From Hyphomicrobiales bacterium (GTDB taxonomy: Bacteria; Pseudomonadota; Alphaproteobacteria; Rhizobiales; Rhizobiaceae), in contig UCMT01000024.1 of NCBI GenBank assembly GCA_900473795.1, forward strand, positions 1-64,000: a stretch of 64,000 nucleotides of DNA, given 5' to 3'. Position numbers and translations under genes: made by a program. This document shows, piece after piece, positions 9,070-18,112 of this stretch (positions are counted from its first letter, which is position 1; every line of letters begins with the position of its first letter). The notes under the pieces were generated by a model. It saw only the letters and a program-made list of their open reading frames with translations. It ran no database searches and had not been told where the DNA came from.

Positions 9070-9609
9070 TCACTCAGCCTGCTGGATTTCGCCCTTGGAG
9101 GTGATCATCACCCAGCGCCCGTTGCGCTGCTCCAGTGTGGCAAGACGGCTGTTGTCCGGCAGGATCGAGCCGATCCGGACAATATACATGCCGCTACTGT
9201 CTTCGATCAGCGCGCGGCCATTGGCGACATGGACGAGCTTGAAACCCGCCGCTCCCGGGAACGGCTGCTCCACGCCATCTTCTGCAGTGCCCAGCTTCCT
9301 GCTCTCTCGTTCCGGAACCGTCGCTGTGGTCAGTTGATCGATCGCCGCCTGCGTGGCGGCATCACGGTCCGTCATGGCCAAAGGCGAGGAGACGCCGCCG
9401 GAGCCGGCGCGACCCGGCACGTCACGGGTGCTGCCTTGCCACAGCGACGGCATCGAGAACTCGTCCTGATGCAGGAAAGCATACCAGGGAAAGAATGTCG
9501 CAAGGCCCGCAAGGGCGATACCGGCCGCACCCAGCGCCTTGTCGATCAGCGGCGTGCGGTCGCTGCGCTTGCGCTGCGGCACGATCTCGTCGGCATCGTA
9601 CTCCATCAC
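9070..9609 (-). CDS. Conserved rhizobial flagellar-locus protein of unknown function
   Basis: 179 residues: a charged N-terminus (1-25), one hydrophobic segment at about residues 26-45 (ALGAAGIALAGLATFFPWYA), a linker rich in Ser/Ala/Asp, and a small C-terminal beta-rich domain with MYIVRIGSILPDNSRLATLE. The layout suggests a membrane-anchored protein with a globular domain outside the cytoplasm. It begins three bases after the fliI stop, so it is in the fliI transcript. I recognise it as a gene kept next to fliI in rhizobia but know no function. A second ATG lies one codon in. Confidence 0.75.
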   Translation of the reverse strand: MMEYDADEIVPQRKRSDRTPLIDKALGAAGIALAGLATFFPWYAFLHQDEFSMPSLWQGSTRDVPGRAGSGGVSSPLAMTDRDAATQAAIDQLTTATVPERESRKLGTAEDGVEQPFPGAAGFKLVHVANGRALIEDSSGMYIVRIGSILPDNSRLATLEQRNGRWVMITSKGEIQQAE

Positions 9610-9612
9610 CCC

Positions 9613-11010
9613 TTATCCCTTTCGCATGTTCTGCGCCTGGCCGCCACCGGTCGCCGCCGCCTTCAGCGCATTTGCAAGGTCGGTGAACGCATCGAAGGCC
9701 GGCCGCTCGCCCGGCGTCTGCTTCAAGATGTCGTAGATGACCGGAACCTGCTTGATCGCCATGTCGAGATCCGGGTCGCTGCCTGCCCGATAACCACCGA
9801 TCAGCCTGAGATCGCGGGTTTCCTCGAAGCGATGGATCAGCGATTTCAACCGCGCCACGAGCTTTTCCTGATCCGGCGTCCAGGCCTTGCGGGCGAGACG
9901 CGAGACCGAAGCAAGCGGATTGACCGGCGGATAGCGGCCTTCTTCAGCCAGGCTGCGATCCATGACGATATGGCCGTCGAGAATACCGCGGGTGGAGTCG
10001 GCGATCGGGTCATTGTGGTTGTCGCCGTCGACGAGAATGGAGATGATCGCAGTGATCGTGCCGGTCCCCTCTGCTCCCGGACCGGCGCGCTCGAGCAATC
10101 GCGGCAATTCGGTGAAAACGGAGGCCGGATAGCCGCGCGCGATCGGCGGTTCGCCGGAGGCCGTCGCGACCTCGCGGATGGCGTGAGCAAAACGGGTGAC
10201 GCTGTCGATAATCAAAAGGACGTTGTTGCCCTGGTCGCGGTAATGCTCGGCGATCGTTACGGCGGTCAGCGGCGCCATCTTGCGCAGCATCGGGCTTTCA
10301 TCGCTGGTCGCCACCACCGCGACCGACTTGGCGAGATTATCGCCAAGCGTATCCTCGATGAATTCGCGCACTTCACGGCCACGTTCACCGACCAGCGCGA
10401 TGACGACCTTGTCGAAAGCATCGGCGCGGGCCAGCATCGACAGAAGCGTCGACTTGCCGACGCCGGAACCGGCGAAGACGCCGAGACGCTGGCCGAGGCA
10501 GAGCGGAGAAAAGATGTCGATCGCCCGGACACCGGTGCGGAAGCCGTGCTCGACGCGCTTGCGGGTCATCGACGGCGGTGCCGTATTGGAAATCGACCGG
10601 CGGACATCGCCCTGCAGCAGCGGCCCCCGGCCATCGATCGGTTCACCCAGCGAATTGATCGTGCGGCCGCACCAGGATTCCGTCGGCGCAATGCGGAAGG
10701 CGCCCTTGCGGATCACCGTGTCATGAATACCGATCGGATCGCCGGGCTCGATCGGGCAGACGACGACCGTCTCCTGCTCGACCTTGACGACTTCGCCGAG
10801 ATGAATGCCCGTCGAACTTTTGTGGGCGACAAACTCACCGAGGCGAACATGCCGGGAAAGCCCGGTCACGGTATAATAACCGGCGGAAATCGTCTGGACG
10901 TGACCGCCCGGGGCGACCGAAAACTCCGGATTGGAATAGCGCCCGACAAGGCCAGCGAGCGCCGCGAGCGATGTCGAGGAATTGCGGATCTGGAGTTTTT
11001 CGTTCTGCAT
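9613..11010 (-). CDS. fliI: Flagellum-specific export ATPase FliI
   Basis: Cytoplasmic ATPase of the flagellar type III export apparatus, 465 residues. The Walker A loop GSGVGKST follows DIFSPLCLGQRLGVFA; Walker B lies in NNVLLIIDSVTRFAHA; ERGREVREF and the C-terminal domain follow. This is the F1-beta-like family, and the FliI assignment rests on its flagellar neighbours and length. It is the third gene of the DUF1217-flgF-fliI group. No fliH or fliJ homolog is visible beside it; the unknown gene downstream occupies the place where fliJ is found in other bacteria. Confidence 0.96.
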   Translation of the reverse strand: MQNEKLQIRNSSTSLAALAGLVGRYSNPEFSVAPGGHVQTISAGYYTVTGLSRHVRLGEFVAHKSSTGIHLGEVVKVEQETVVVCPIEPGDPIGIHDTVIRKGAFRIAPTESWCGRTINSLGEPIDGRGPLLQGDVRRSISNTAPPSMTRKRVEHGFRTGVRAIDIFSPLCLGQRLGVFAGSGVGKSTLLSMLARADAFDKVVIALVGERGREVREFIEDTLGDNLAKSVAVVATSDESPMLRKMAPLTAVTIAEHYRDQGNNVLLIIDSVTRFAHAIREVATASGEPPIARGYPASVFTELPRLLERAGPGAEGTGTITAIISILVDGDNHNDPIADSTRGILDGHIVMDRSLAEEGRYPPVNPLASVSRLARKAWTPDQEKLVARLKSLIHRFEETRDLRLIGGYRAGSDPDLDMAIKQVPVIYDILKQTPGERPAFDAFTDLANALKAAATGGGQAQNMRKG

Positions 11011-11081
11011 TCCGGTTCCTGCCGTCTAAGCTTTCCTGCTCTACCGAGCGGGCCTGGCTTGCGCCGTTTGAAAAATCAGGC

Positions 11082-11807
11082 CTACTTGCTGCCGCCGAGC
11101 GTCTTGATCGCCTCGTCGAGCGAACCTTCACTGTCGCGCATCAGCGAAGTGATGTTTTCGAAGGCGCGCGACACCATGATCAGCTGCGACATTTCCTGAA
11201 CCGGATTGACGTTCGATTCCTCGACATAACCCTGCATCACGCCGACATCGGAACGGTCGACGACGGGCTCGGCGGCCGAGTTCGGGATCACCGCGCTGTT
11301 GTCGTGTCGGGAAAAGCCATTGGCGAAATTGGCTTCATAAAGCCCCAGGGCGGCAACCTGCGCTCCATTCTGCTGGATGGCGCCGTCTGCGCCCACCTTG
11401 ACTTCGCCCGCCTGGGCGTTGAGCCGGATCGGTGCGCCACCGGCGTCGAGCACCGGATATCCGCGCAGGGTCACCAGATCGCCTGTTTCCGTCAGCGTGA
11501 AGCGGCCGTCCCGGGTCAAGGCGGAACCGGTAGGCGTGTCGATCTGGAACCAGGCATCGCCCTTGATGGCGAAATCCAGTTGGTTGCCGGTCCGGTTCAG
11601 GCCGCCATTGTTGGTGTTGAGGAATTCCTGCCCTTCGGAGACGAACGACACCTTGGTCGGCCGCGTATCGCCAAGCAGCTGGTTGAACTTCACCTCCGTC
11701 GAACGGAATCCGACCGTGGTTGAATTGGCGACGTTGTCGGCCAGCGTGTTCATGCGTTTTTCAAGCGCTATCTGGGACGAGACGGCAACGTAGAGACCGG
11801 TTTGCAT
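11082..11807 (-). CDS. flgF: Flagellar basal-body rod protein FlgF
   Basis: Rod protein of 241 residues. The N-terminal rod motif is MQTGLYVAVSSQIALEKRMN with LADNVANSTTVGFRS, and the C-terminal signature is YVEESNVNPVQEMSQLIMVS. It is shorter than FlgG, and the leading tyrosine-containing N-terminus is typical of FlgF. It starts one base after the stop of the DUF1217 gene, so they are one transcript. Confidence 0.95.
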   Translation of the reverse strand: MQTGLYVAVSSQIALEKRMNTLADNVANSTTVGFRSTEVKFNQLLGDTRPTKVSFVSEGQEFLNTNNGGLNRTGNQLDFAIKGDAWFQIDTPTGSALTRDGRFTLTETGDLVTLRGYPVLDAGGAPIRLNAQAGEVKVGADGAIQQNGAQVAALGLYEANFANGFSRHDNSAVIPNSAAEPVVDRSDVGVMQGYVEESNVNPVQEMSQLIMVSRAFENITSLMRDSEGSLDEAIKTLGGSK

Positions 11808-11808
11808 A

Positions 11809-12588
11809 TCAGCGTCCCCCGAGTTTCAGCGTATTGATGGAAAGGAGAAGATCGGAGGAGATTCCGTAGCCGCTGGCGGAACCGAAGACGGCGAGCGGAT
11901 CGTAGGGGTCCGAGGAATTGTTGACTTCCCAAAGTGTCGTGAACCGATCGAGCATCTCCGACAGCTTGGTCGGATTCTGGAAATCCTTGATGTCGATAGC
12001 GCCTTCGATCGCAGCCGCCTGCTTGTCGATGTCGGAAGCGGCAAACTCGTCGGGCATCTGCATCAGGGTGCGTGTCACCTGCGCCAATGCGTCATCGGCG
12101 AGCAGCCCATAGGCAGTGGTGATAGAGGGGGCCATGCGCTCGAAGTAGAGCGCCAGGCGAACGCCGGAATTTTCCTCGCCGGCATTCTGCTCCAGGGTCT
12201 GACGCGTATATTTGTCGACAACGCCCTTCTGTGCCTTGTCGAAAGACGTGGCGCCCGAGCCGTTGCGGGCGAAGTTCAGAGATTCGACAAGATCGGTGTA
12301 GCGGCTGTCGGTCAGCTGCTTGGCAAAGGCGTCATCGCTGTCGATGCCCTCGGTCAGCACCTTGCGCATGAAGGCCTTGGCATAGCCCATGTCTTCAAGA
12401 CCGTGCGCCTTGATCGCATAATTATAAAGCCGTGTGTCGGCGAAGAAATCGTCAATCGTTTTGACGTTGCCGATATTGGCCAGGTAATATTCGGTCTCCC
12501 GAGCAACATCGGGCTGCTCGGATACGCGTTCCAGCGATTTGGTGAGGTTGCCTGCTATCATCTGGTAGCTGGTGTAAGTCGTCGTCAC
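11809..12588 (-). CDS. DUF1217 flagellar-locus protein
   Basis: 259 residues of the DUF1217 family, mostly helical and lacking a signal peptide or membrane segment. It begins TTTYTSYQMIAGNLTKSLER after a GTG start and ends LSINTLKLGGR. The GTG at 12588 was preferred because GGGGA lies about six bases upstream; an ATG seven codons earlier (12609) is the alternative. The family is confined to alphaproteobacterial flagellar loci and has no settled role. Here it leads the flgF-fliI transcript and faces motA across 165-190 bases of shared promoter region. The open frame extends upstream antisense to motA, which is an artefact. Confidence 0.85.
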   Translation of the reverse strand: MTTTYTSYQMIAGNLTKSLERVSEQPDVARETEYYLANIGNVKTIDDFFADTRLYNYAIKAHGLEDMGYAKAFMRKVLTEGIDSDDAFAKQLTDSRYTDLVESLNFARNGSGATSFDKAQKGVVDKYTRQTLEQNAGEENSGVRLALYFERMAPSITTAYGLLADDALAQVTRTLMQMPDEFAASDIDKQAAAIEGAIDIKDFQNPTKLSEMLDRFTTLWEVNNSSDPYDPLAVFGSASGYGISSDLLLSINTLKLGGR

Positions 12589-12774
12589 GACATTTCCCCG
12601 TTCATCCATGAGACATGGCGCAGTTCGCGCCGATTGGGCGGAAAACTGCCGGAGCTTGCTTGCGCGAACCTGTTTGCGCGGAAGCCCCTCGAGAAGGAGG
12701 CCGACAGCCAGCCTCACGCAAGGCTGAAGGCATAACGATACGGTCGAAAATCCACCTTTGCGGCAGGTATCGAA

Positions 12775-13653
12775 ATGAACATCATCATCGGGCTCGTCTT
12801 GACGATTGGCTGTATCCTTGGCGGCTTCATTGCCATGGGTGGCCACATGGAAGTCCTGAACCAGCCCTTCGAGCTTGTCATCATCGGCGGCGCCGGTCTC
12901 GGCGGCTACGTGATGGCCAATTCGATGAAGGTGCTGAAGGACACCGGCAAGGCGCTCGGCGAAGCCTTCGCCCACAAGGTGCCGAAGGAGCGTAATTATC
13001 TCGATACTCTGGGCGTTCTCTACAGCCTGATGCGCGACCTGCGCACGAAATCGCGCAACGAGATCGAAAGCCACATCGACAACCCCGACGAATCCTCGAT
13101 CTTCCAGTCCGCGCCAACGGTCTTGAAAAACAAGGAACTGACCGCCTTCATTTGCGATTATGTACGCCTGATTATCATCGGCAATGCGCGCTCCCACGAG
13201 ATCGAGGCGCTGATGGACGAAGAGATCAATACCATCACGCACGACAAGATGAAGGTCTTTCACGCGCTGACCACGATGAGCGACGCCTTCCCGGCGATCG
13301 GCATCGTCGCGGCCGTTCTCGGCGTCATCAAGGCGATGGGCGCGATCAGCGAGGCGCCCGAGGTCCTCGGCGCCAAGATCGCCGCCGCCCTCGTCGGCAC
13401 CATGCTCGGCATCTTCCTGTCCTACTGCATCGCCAGCCCGGTGATCGCCAACATCAAGGCTGTCCGCGACAAGCAGAACCGTCTCTACATCATCGTCAAG
13501 CAGACGCTGCTTGCCTACATGAACGGTTCGGTGCCCCAGGTAGCGCTCGAATACGGCCGCAAGACCATCTCCGCCTACGAGCGTCCGTCGATCGACGCCG
13601 TCGAGCAGGAAATGATGAACCCCGGCGGCGGCGGCGAAAGCAAGGCGGCTTGA
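12775..13653 (+). CDS. motA: Flagellar motor stator protein MotA
   Basis: Proton-channel stator subunit, 292 residues, four membrane helices. N-terminal helices are in [20 protein letters not shown] and [16 protein letters not shown]; a cytoplasmic loop (about 65-195) follows; the second pair is at [17 protein letters not shown] and [16 protein letters not shown]. The loop carries the charged residues that touch FliG. The C-terminal tail is Gly-rich. An AGGT lies just upstream of the ATG. MotA is the first gene of motA-fliM-fliN-fliG; MotB, its partner, is elsewhere, as in Sinorhizobium. Confidence 0.97.
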   Translation: MNIIIGLVLTIGCILGGFIAMGGHMEVLNQPFELVIIGGAGLGGYVMANSMKVLKDTGKALGEAFAHKVPKERNYLDTLGVLYSLMRDLRTKSRNEIESHIDNPDESSIFQSAPTVLKNKELTAFICDYVRLIIIGNARSHEIEALMDEEINTITHDKMKVFHALTTMSDAFPAIGIVAAVLGVIKAMGAISEAPEVLGAKIAAALVGTMLGIFLSYCIASPVIANIKAVRDKQNRLYIIVKQTLLAYMNGSVPQVALEYGRKTISAYERPSIDAVEQEMMNPGGGGESKAA

Positions 13654-13657
13654 TCCC

Positions 13658-14605
13658 ATGACGGCAGCATCGAAAAACAACGTCTACACCTTCGACCGCA
13701 AGCTGCTCGCCCGCATGACCGGCGCGCTCGGCGATACCAAGACCATTGGCAAACTGTGCAGTGAAATCGGCCATGTCTTTGCCGAGTTCCTGCCGGACAT
13801 CTTCCAGAACGAGACCGGCCTCGATATCGAGATCGGCTATGCCGGCTTCGACACGGGGCTGAAGTCGGAGCTGATCGCCAGGCTCGGCAACGGCGTGGCG
13901 CTGTGCGACGCGTCCCTGCGCAACTGGTGCCCGGACATCGTTCTCAGTTGCGACAGCCCGGTGATCATCACCCTGATGGAAATCCTGCTCGGCGCGCCGC
14001 CGACCGCCATTGAAGAACCGAAGCCGCGGACGCTCTCCAATATCGAGCTCGACGTTGCCTCCATGGTGTTCGAAAAGATCGCCGATGTGCTGAAATCGGC
14101 CGTCAGCGCCGCCGGCGGCTTCGAGCCGTCCGTCGCACGGCCCCACAATGCCACCGAACGGCCGGCTGCGGATCCGGATGTCGAGGATGTCTTTGCCGCC
14201 TGCATCAACGTGACGATGGGGCTTGGTCCGGTTCTCTCGACTTTCTCGATCATCGTGCCGCAGCAGGTCTTGCTGAAGACCACCGTTGTCTTTCCAAAGG
14301 GCGTTGGACAGGCCCGCAAGGCCAAGGGCGCGTGGGGCGAACAGCTGGAGCAGCAGGTCCGCCGCTCGGCCGTCAACCTTGAAGCCCGCATCAAGCTCGA
14401 GAACCTGACCCTCGATACGATCAGCCGCCTGCAGCCGGGCGATGTCATTCCCTTCCAGGACGCCAAGGACGTGCGTGTCGAAATCAGCGCCAACGGCCGC
14501 GACCTCTATGTCTGCGAGCTCGGCCGGTCCGGCGCAAGGTATACGGTTCGGATCAAGGATACCCATGGTTCGGAGAGCGACATTCTCCACCATCTCATGA
14601 GTTAA
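13658..14605 (+). CDS. fliM: Flagellar C-ring switch protein FliM
   Basis: Middle part of the C-ring switch, 315 residues, between motA and fliN. The central CheC-like domain (about 40-225) contains DIVLSCDSPVIITLMEILLG, and a C-terminal SpoA domain (about 230-310) contains ENLTLDTISRLQPGDVIPF. The enteric CheY-binding N-terminal peptide (EIDALL type) is not seen; the protein instead begins TAASKNNVYTFDRKLLARM. Rhizobial motors turn in one direction and change speed, so a divergent phospho-CheY contact is plausible. It starts four bases after motA. Confidence 0.94.
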   Translation: MTAASKNNVYTFDRKLLARMTGALGDTKTIGKLCSEIGHVFAEFLPDIFQNETGLDIEIGYAGFDTGLKSELIARLGNGVALCDASLRNWCPDIVLSCDSPVIITLMEILLGAPPTAIEEPKPRTLSNIELDVASMVFEKIADVLKSAVSAAGGFEPSVARPHNATERPAADPDVEDVFAACINVTMGLGPVLSTFSIIVPQQVLLKTTVVFPKGVGQARKAKGAWGEQLEQQVRRSAVNLEARIKLENLTLDTISRLQPGDVIPFQDAKDVRVEISANGRDLYVCELGRSGARYTVRIKDTHGSESDILHHLMS

Positions 14606-14665
14606 AAACCCCCTGCCTTACCCGGCAACATGGTTGGGGCAAGTTTCAACTGGAATAGTTCGCAC

Positions 14666-15292
14666 ATGGCACCGAAAAAAGCACGAACTGAAGACAAGAC
14701 GATCCTGAGCGCCGGCGATGCCGAGCTCGATCAGGCCATCGACGATCTGCGTGGCGTCCTGCAGAGCAACGTTGCCGGCACTGCTCCGGCAACGGATTTT
14801 GGCATGGATTTCGCGGCCACGTCGGTTGGTGAAACATCGGATTTCGGCAGCACGTTCGGTGCGGCCGAGACCGACCTCAGCAGCTTCGGCGGCGATTTCG
14901 GCGGCAGCAGCAGCTTCGGCGACCTCGACCAGGGCGCAGGCGCCTCATCGTTTGAAGCCGGATCGTTCGGCGGCAGCGATTTCGGCGGTTCGAGCAGCTT
15001 CGAGGAAATGTCCTCCACCGAGCCGGGCAGCGGCATGACGGCTAATCTCGACCTGATCATGGACATCCCGATCGATGTTCAGATCGTTCTGGGCACCAGC
15101 CGCATGCAGGTCTCCGGCCTGATGAACCTGACGGAAGGCGCAACCATCGCGCTCGACCGCAAGATCGGCGAGCCGGTCGAAATCGTCGTCAACGGCCGCG
15201 TGATCGGCCGCGGCGAGATCACCGTGCTCGACGAGGACGAAACACGTTTCGGTGTTAAACTCATCGAGATCAAGGGTACCAGTAAAGTTTGA
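14666..15292 (+). CDS. fliN: Flagellar C-ring protein FliN with an FG-rich linker
   Basis: 208 residues, well above the roughly 80-140 usual for FliN. The C-terminal SpoA domain (about 125-205) is typical: [20 protein letters not shown] and [18 protein letters not shown]. The extra length is a low-complexity stretch at about residues 55-118 of Gly, Ser, Phe and Asp with repeated SSFG, DFGG and FGGS units. The ATG at 14666 was chosen over one twelve codons earlier because the protein then begins [10 protein letters not shown] with GGAATAG upstream. It is the third gene of motA-fliM-fliN-fliG. Confidence 0.93.
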   Translation: MAPKKARTEDKTILSAGDAELDQAIDDLRGVLQSNVAGTAPATDFGMDFAATSVGETSDFGSTFGAAETDLSSFGGDFGGSSSFGDLDQGAGASSFEAGSFGGSDFGGSSSFEEMSSTEPGSGMTANLDLIMDIPIDVQIVLGTSRMQVSGLMNLTEGATIALDRKIGEPVEIVVNGRVIGRGEITVLDEDETRFGVKLIEIKGTSKV

Positions 15293-15321
15293 ACCCGATC
15301 ACGGGTTATGAGGATCAATCC

Positions 15322-16353
15322 ATGATGGATTTCGACAATTTTGAAGCTTCGGCGCCGACGAGGCCTCTCAGTCAGATGGACAAGGCCGCAGCCGTTCTGC
15401 TTGCGATGGGCAAGCCGGTTGCCGGAAAATTGTTGAAATTCTTCACCCAGAGCGAACTGCAGGGCATCATCGCCTCGGCCCAGTCGCTTCGGTCGATCCC
15501 GCCCCACGAACTGGAAATCCTGGTCAACGAGTTCGAGGACCTGTTCACCGAAGGTGCCGGCCTGATGGACAATGCCAAGGCCATCGAAGGCATTCTCGAG
15601 GAGGGCCTGACACCCGACGAAGTGGACGGACTGCTCGGTCGCCGCGCAACTTTCGCCTCCTATGAAGCCAATATCTGGGATCGCCTGCAGGATTCCGATC
15701 CGGTCTACGTCGCTCAGCATCTCGGCAAGGAACACCCGCAGACGATCGCCTATGTGCTGTCGATGATGCCGTCGACCTTCGGCGCCAAGGTTCTGCTGCA
15801 GCTGCCGGAAAGCAGCCGCGCCGATATCATCAACCGCGCCGTCAACATGAAGAATGTCAGCCCAAAGGCCGCTCAAATCATCGAGACGCGCGTCGTGGAG
15901 CTGACGCGCGAGCTGGATGCAGACCGCAACTCCGCTGGATCCAACAAGATTGCAGAAGTGATGAACGAGCTCGAAAAGACCCAGGTCGATACGCTTCTCG
16001 CATCGCTGGCATCGATCAACACCGAAGCGGTCAAGAAGGTCCGCCCGAAGATCTTCCTCTTCGACGACGTCCTCACCATGCCGCAGCGCAGCCGCGTTCA
16101 GCTTTTCAACGACGTGTCCAGCGACATCATCACGATGGCGCTGCGCGGATCGAACATGGACCTGCGCGAAGCGGTGCTCGCAGCCATCGGCGCGCGCCAG
16201 CGCCGCATGATCGAATCGGATCTCGCAGCCGGCGATGCCGGCATCAACCCGCGCGATATCGCGATTGCCCGGCGCTCGATCACCCAGGAAGCCATTCGTC
16301 TCGCGTCCAGCGGCCAAATCGAACTCAAGGAACGGGACGCGGCCGCAGCCTGA
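15322..16353 (+). CDS. fliG: Flagellar motor switch protein FliG
   Basis: Top part of the C-ring that contacts MotA and the MS ring, 343 residues. The three FliG domains are visible: N-terminal MDKAAAVLLAMGKPVAGKLL, middle region with LGKEHPQTIAYVLSMM, and the C-terminal torque helix near FLFDDVLTMPQRSRVQLFND. The ATG at 15322 has GAGGA upstream; a TTG at 15289 overlapping the fliN stop is the weaker alternative. It ends the motA operon, followed by a strong terminator. Confidence 0.96.
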   Translation: MMDFDNFEASAPTRPLSQMDKAAAVLLAMGKPVAGKLLKFFTQSELQGIIASAQSLRSIPPHELEILVNEFEDLFTEGAGLMDNAKAIEGILEEGLTPDEVDGLLGRRATFASYEANIWDRLQDSDPVYVAQHLGKEHPQTIAYVLSMMPSTFGAKVLLQLPESSRADIINRAVNMKNVSPKAAQIIETRVVELTRELDADRNSAGSNKIAEVMNELEKTQVDTLLASLASINTEAVKKVRPKIFLFDDVLTMPQRSRVQLFNDVSSDIITMALRGSNMDLREAVLAAIGARQRRMIESDLAAGDAGINPRDIAIARRSITQEAIRLASSGQIELKERDAAAA

Positions 16354-16398
16354 CCCCATACGGCGCCTCCCTGGCTGCCCCTTGTCAGCAAAACTGCA

Positions 16399-16429
16399 AA
16401 GCCCTTGAACGCCAGTTCAGGGGCTTTTT
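16399..16429 (+). terminator. Rho-independent terminator after fliG
   Basis: A 13-pair stem (AAAGCCCTTGAAC with GTTCAGGGGCTTT, one G-T pair) around GCCA, followed by five T. It separates motA-fliM-fliN-fliG from flhB. Confidence 0.85.
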
Positions 16430-16556
16430 ACTGGCTCCATCTCTGTTTCTGTGAAGCATCGCGATTCCGCGCATAACTTTCTTGCATCCTCCGCGACCTC
16501 GGCCCACAACCGCTTAACGGCAGCGGCCGCCCTCAGGAGCAAGAGATCTTCATCCG

Positions 16557-17633
16557 ATGTCGGACGATCAGGACAAAGACAGTAAAACAGAATCGCCGTC
16601 TGAAAAGAAAATGAACGACGCCATAGAGAAGGGCAACACGCCCTTCTCGCGTGAGGTGACGATGTTCGCCTCGGTCGTCGCCACCTATATTTTCATCGTC
16701 TTCTTCCTCCCCCAGGGTTTCGCGACCGTCGCCGAATCGCTCAAGGACATTTTCGAGCAACCGGAGGCGTGGCGCATCGACACCGCGACGGATGTGGTGG
16801 CGCTTGTCTCGCATCTTCTCTGGAAGGCGAGCGCGCTGATGATTCCGTTCTTCACGCTGCTGATCGTGTTCGGCGTCGGCTCGTCCATCCTGCAGAATCT
16901 TCCGACGCCGGTGTTCGACCGGATCGCGCCGAAGCTGAACCGCATTTCGCCGATGGCCGGCATGAAGCGAATTTACGGCATCCAGGGCCTCGTCGAATTC
17001 GCCAAGGCGCTGTTCAAGATCCTGATCGTCTCGATCATCATCGTCCTGACGCTCTGGAACGACTACTACGCCACGCTCGATTCGATGTTTTCCGATCCGG
17101 TGACAATCCTCGCGACGATGTCCGGCGATCTCAACCAGATCATGATCGTCATCCTGATCTCGACCTGCATCATCGCTGCCGTGGATTTTTTCTGGACGCG
17201 GTACCACTGGTACACCGAGCTCAGGATGACCAAGCAAGAAGTCAAGGAAGAGCTGAAGCAGTCGCAGGGCGACCCGATCGTACGCGCCAGGCTGCGTTCG
17301 ATCGCCCGCGACCGCGCCCGCCGGCGCATGATCACCTCTGTTCCGCGTGCCACGCTCGTCATCGCAAACCCGACCCACTACGCCGTCGCGCTCCGCTACG
17401 TGCGCGAAGAAGGCGATGCGCCGGTCGTCGTTGCCAAGGGACAGGACCTTGTCGCACTGAAGATTCGCGAGATTGCGGAGGAAAACGGTATCCCCGTTTT
17501 TGAAGACCCGCCTCTCGCACGCTCAATGTTTGCGCAAGTCTCGGTGGATAGTGTGATTCCACCGGTGTTTTATAAGGCAGTTGCCGAACTCATCCACCGG
17601 ATCTATGCCACGCAGCCGAAACGGGTGACGTAA
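16557..17633 (+). CDS. flhB: Flagellar export switch protein FlhB
   Basis: Inner-membrane component of the export gate that switches substrate class, 358 residues. A hydrophilic start ([17 protein letters not shown]) leads into four membrane helices (about 30-205), then a cytoplasmic domain with the self-cleavage motif NPTH at residues 271-274 (in [14 protein letters not shown]). That motif is intact, so normal autocleavage is expected. The gene follows the fliG terminator by about 130 bases and so should have its own promoter. Confidence 0.97.
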   Translation: MSDDQDKDSKTESPSEKKMNDAIEKGNTPFSREVTMFASVVATYIFIVFFLPQGFATVAESLKDIFEQPEAWRIDTATDVVALVSHLLWKASALMIPFFTLLIVFGVGSSILQNLPTPVFDRIAPKLNRISPMAGMKRIYGIQGLVEFAKALFKILIVSIIIVLTLWNDYYATLDSMFSDPVTILATMSGDLNQIMIVILISTCIIAAVDFFWTRYHWYTELRMTKQEVKEELKQSQGDPIVRARLRSIARDRARRRMITSVPRATLVIANPTHYAVALRYVREEGDAPVVVAKGQDLVALKIREIAEENGIPVFEDPPLARSMFAQVSVDSVIPPVFYKAVAELIHRIYATQPKRVT

Positions 17634-17638
17634 AAGAC

Positions 17639-18079
17639 ATGAAAAAATGCGAATATTCCGAACAACGCGAAAAAATTGTAGCCGATGCTATTCGTCCTGT
17701 TGCGACCGAATTGCGTCTGATCGATGCGGCCGACTATATCGCGCTGCTTCGCTTTGAATCGCATGGCAGCCTCGCCGACCTGGTCTCCTCCGCGGCGGAG
17801 CTCTATTTTCTTCCCGGCACGGTCAACTTCGGTATCGGCGGCAACTACTCGCTGGACTGGGATACCGAGCCGGAAATCTCGCTCGATCTCGAGTTGAAGC
17901 CGGACGGGGTGACGGTCTATGCCCGGCTGGCGCTCGGCAAGGATACAGCCGGCCTCGAGATCAACCACATCGCCTTCAAGAGCCCGTCCAGCGATCCGGA
18001 CGAGAACACCGCGTTCCTGGCAAACAGCCTCAACGCTGCGAAATTCGTGAAATCCTATCCGACCGCCCTTGCGAGTTGA
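17639..18079 (+). CDS. Conserved unknown protein downstream of flhB
   Basis: 146 residues, soluble, no signal peptide or membrane segment. It starts MKKCEYSEQREKIVADAIRP and ends SLNAAKFVKSYPTALAS; the middle is beta-rich, with LYFLPGTVNFGIGGNYSLDW. I recognise no domain. It begins five bases after the flhB stop, is on the same strand and is followed by visR pointing the other way, so it should be in the flhB transcript. A role in export or flagellar assembly is only suggested by position. Confidence 0.7.
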   Translation: MKKCEYSEQREKIVADAIRPVATELRLIDAADYIALLRFESHGSLADLVSSAAELYFLPGTVNFGIGGNYSLDWDTEPEISLDLELKPDGVTVYARLALGKDTAGLEINHIAFKSPSSDPDENTAFLANSLNAAKFVKSYPTALAS

Positions 18080-18112
18080 GTCGCGATAACCGGCCATGAC
18101 GGCCAAAAACAA

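Noticed and set aside
12589-13680. Long open frame antisense to motA, joined to the DUF1217 gene
   Set aside because: It is the reverse of motA with shadow composition. The DUF1217 family and a ribosome site place the real start at 12588.
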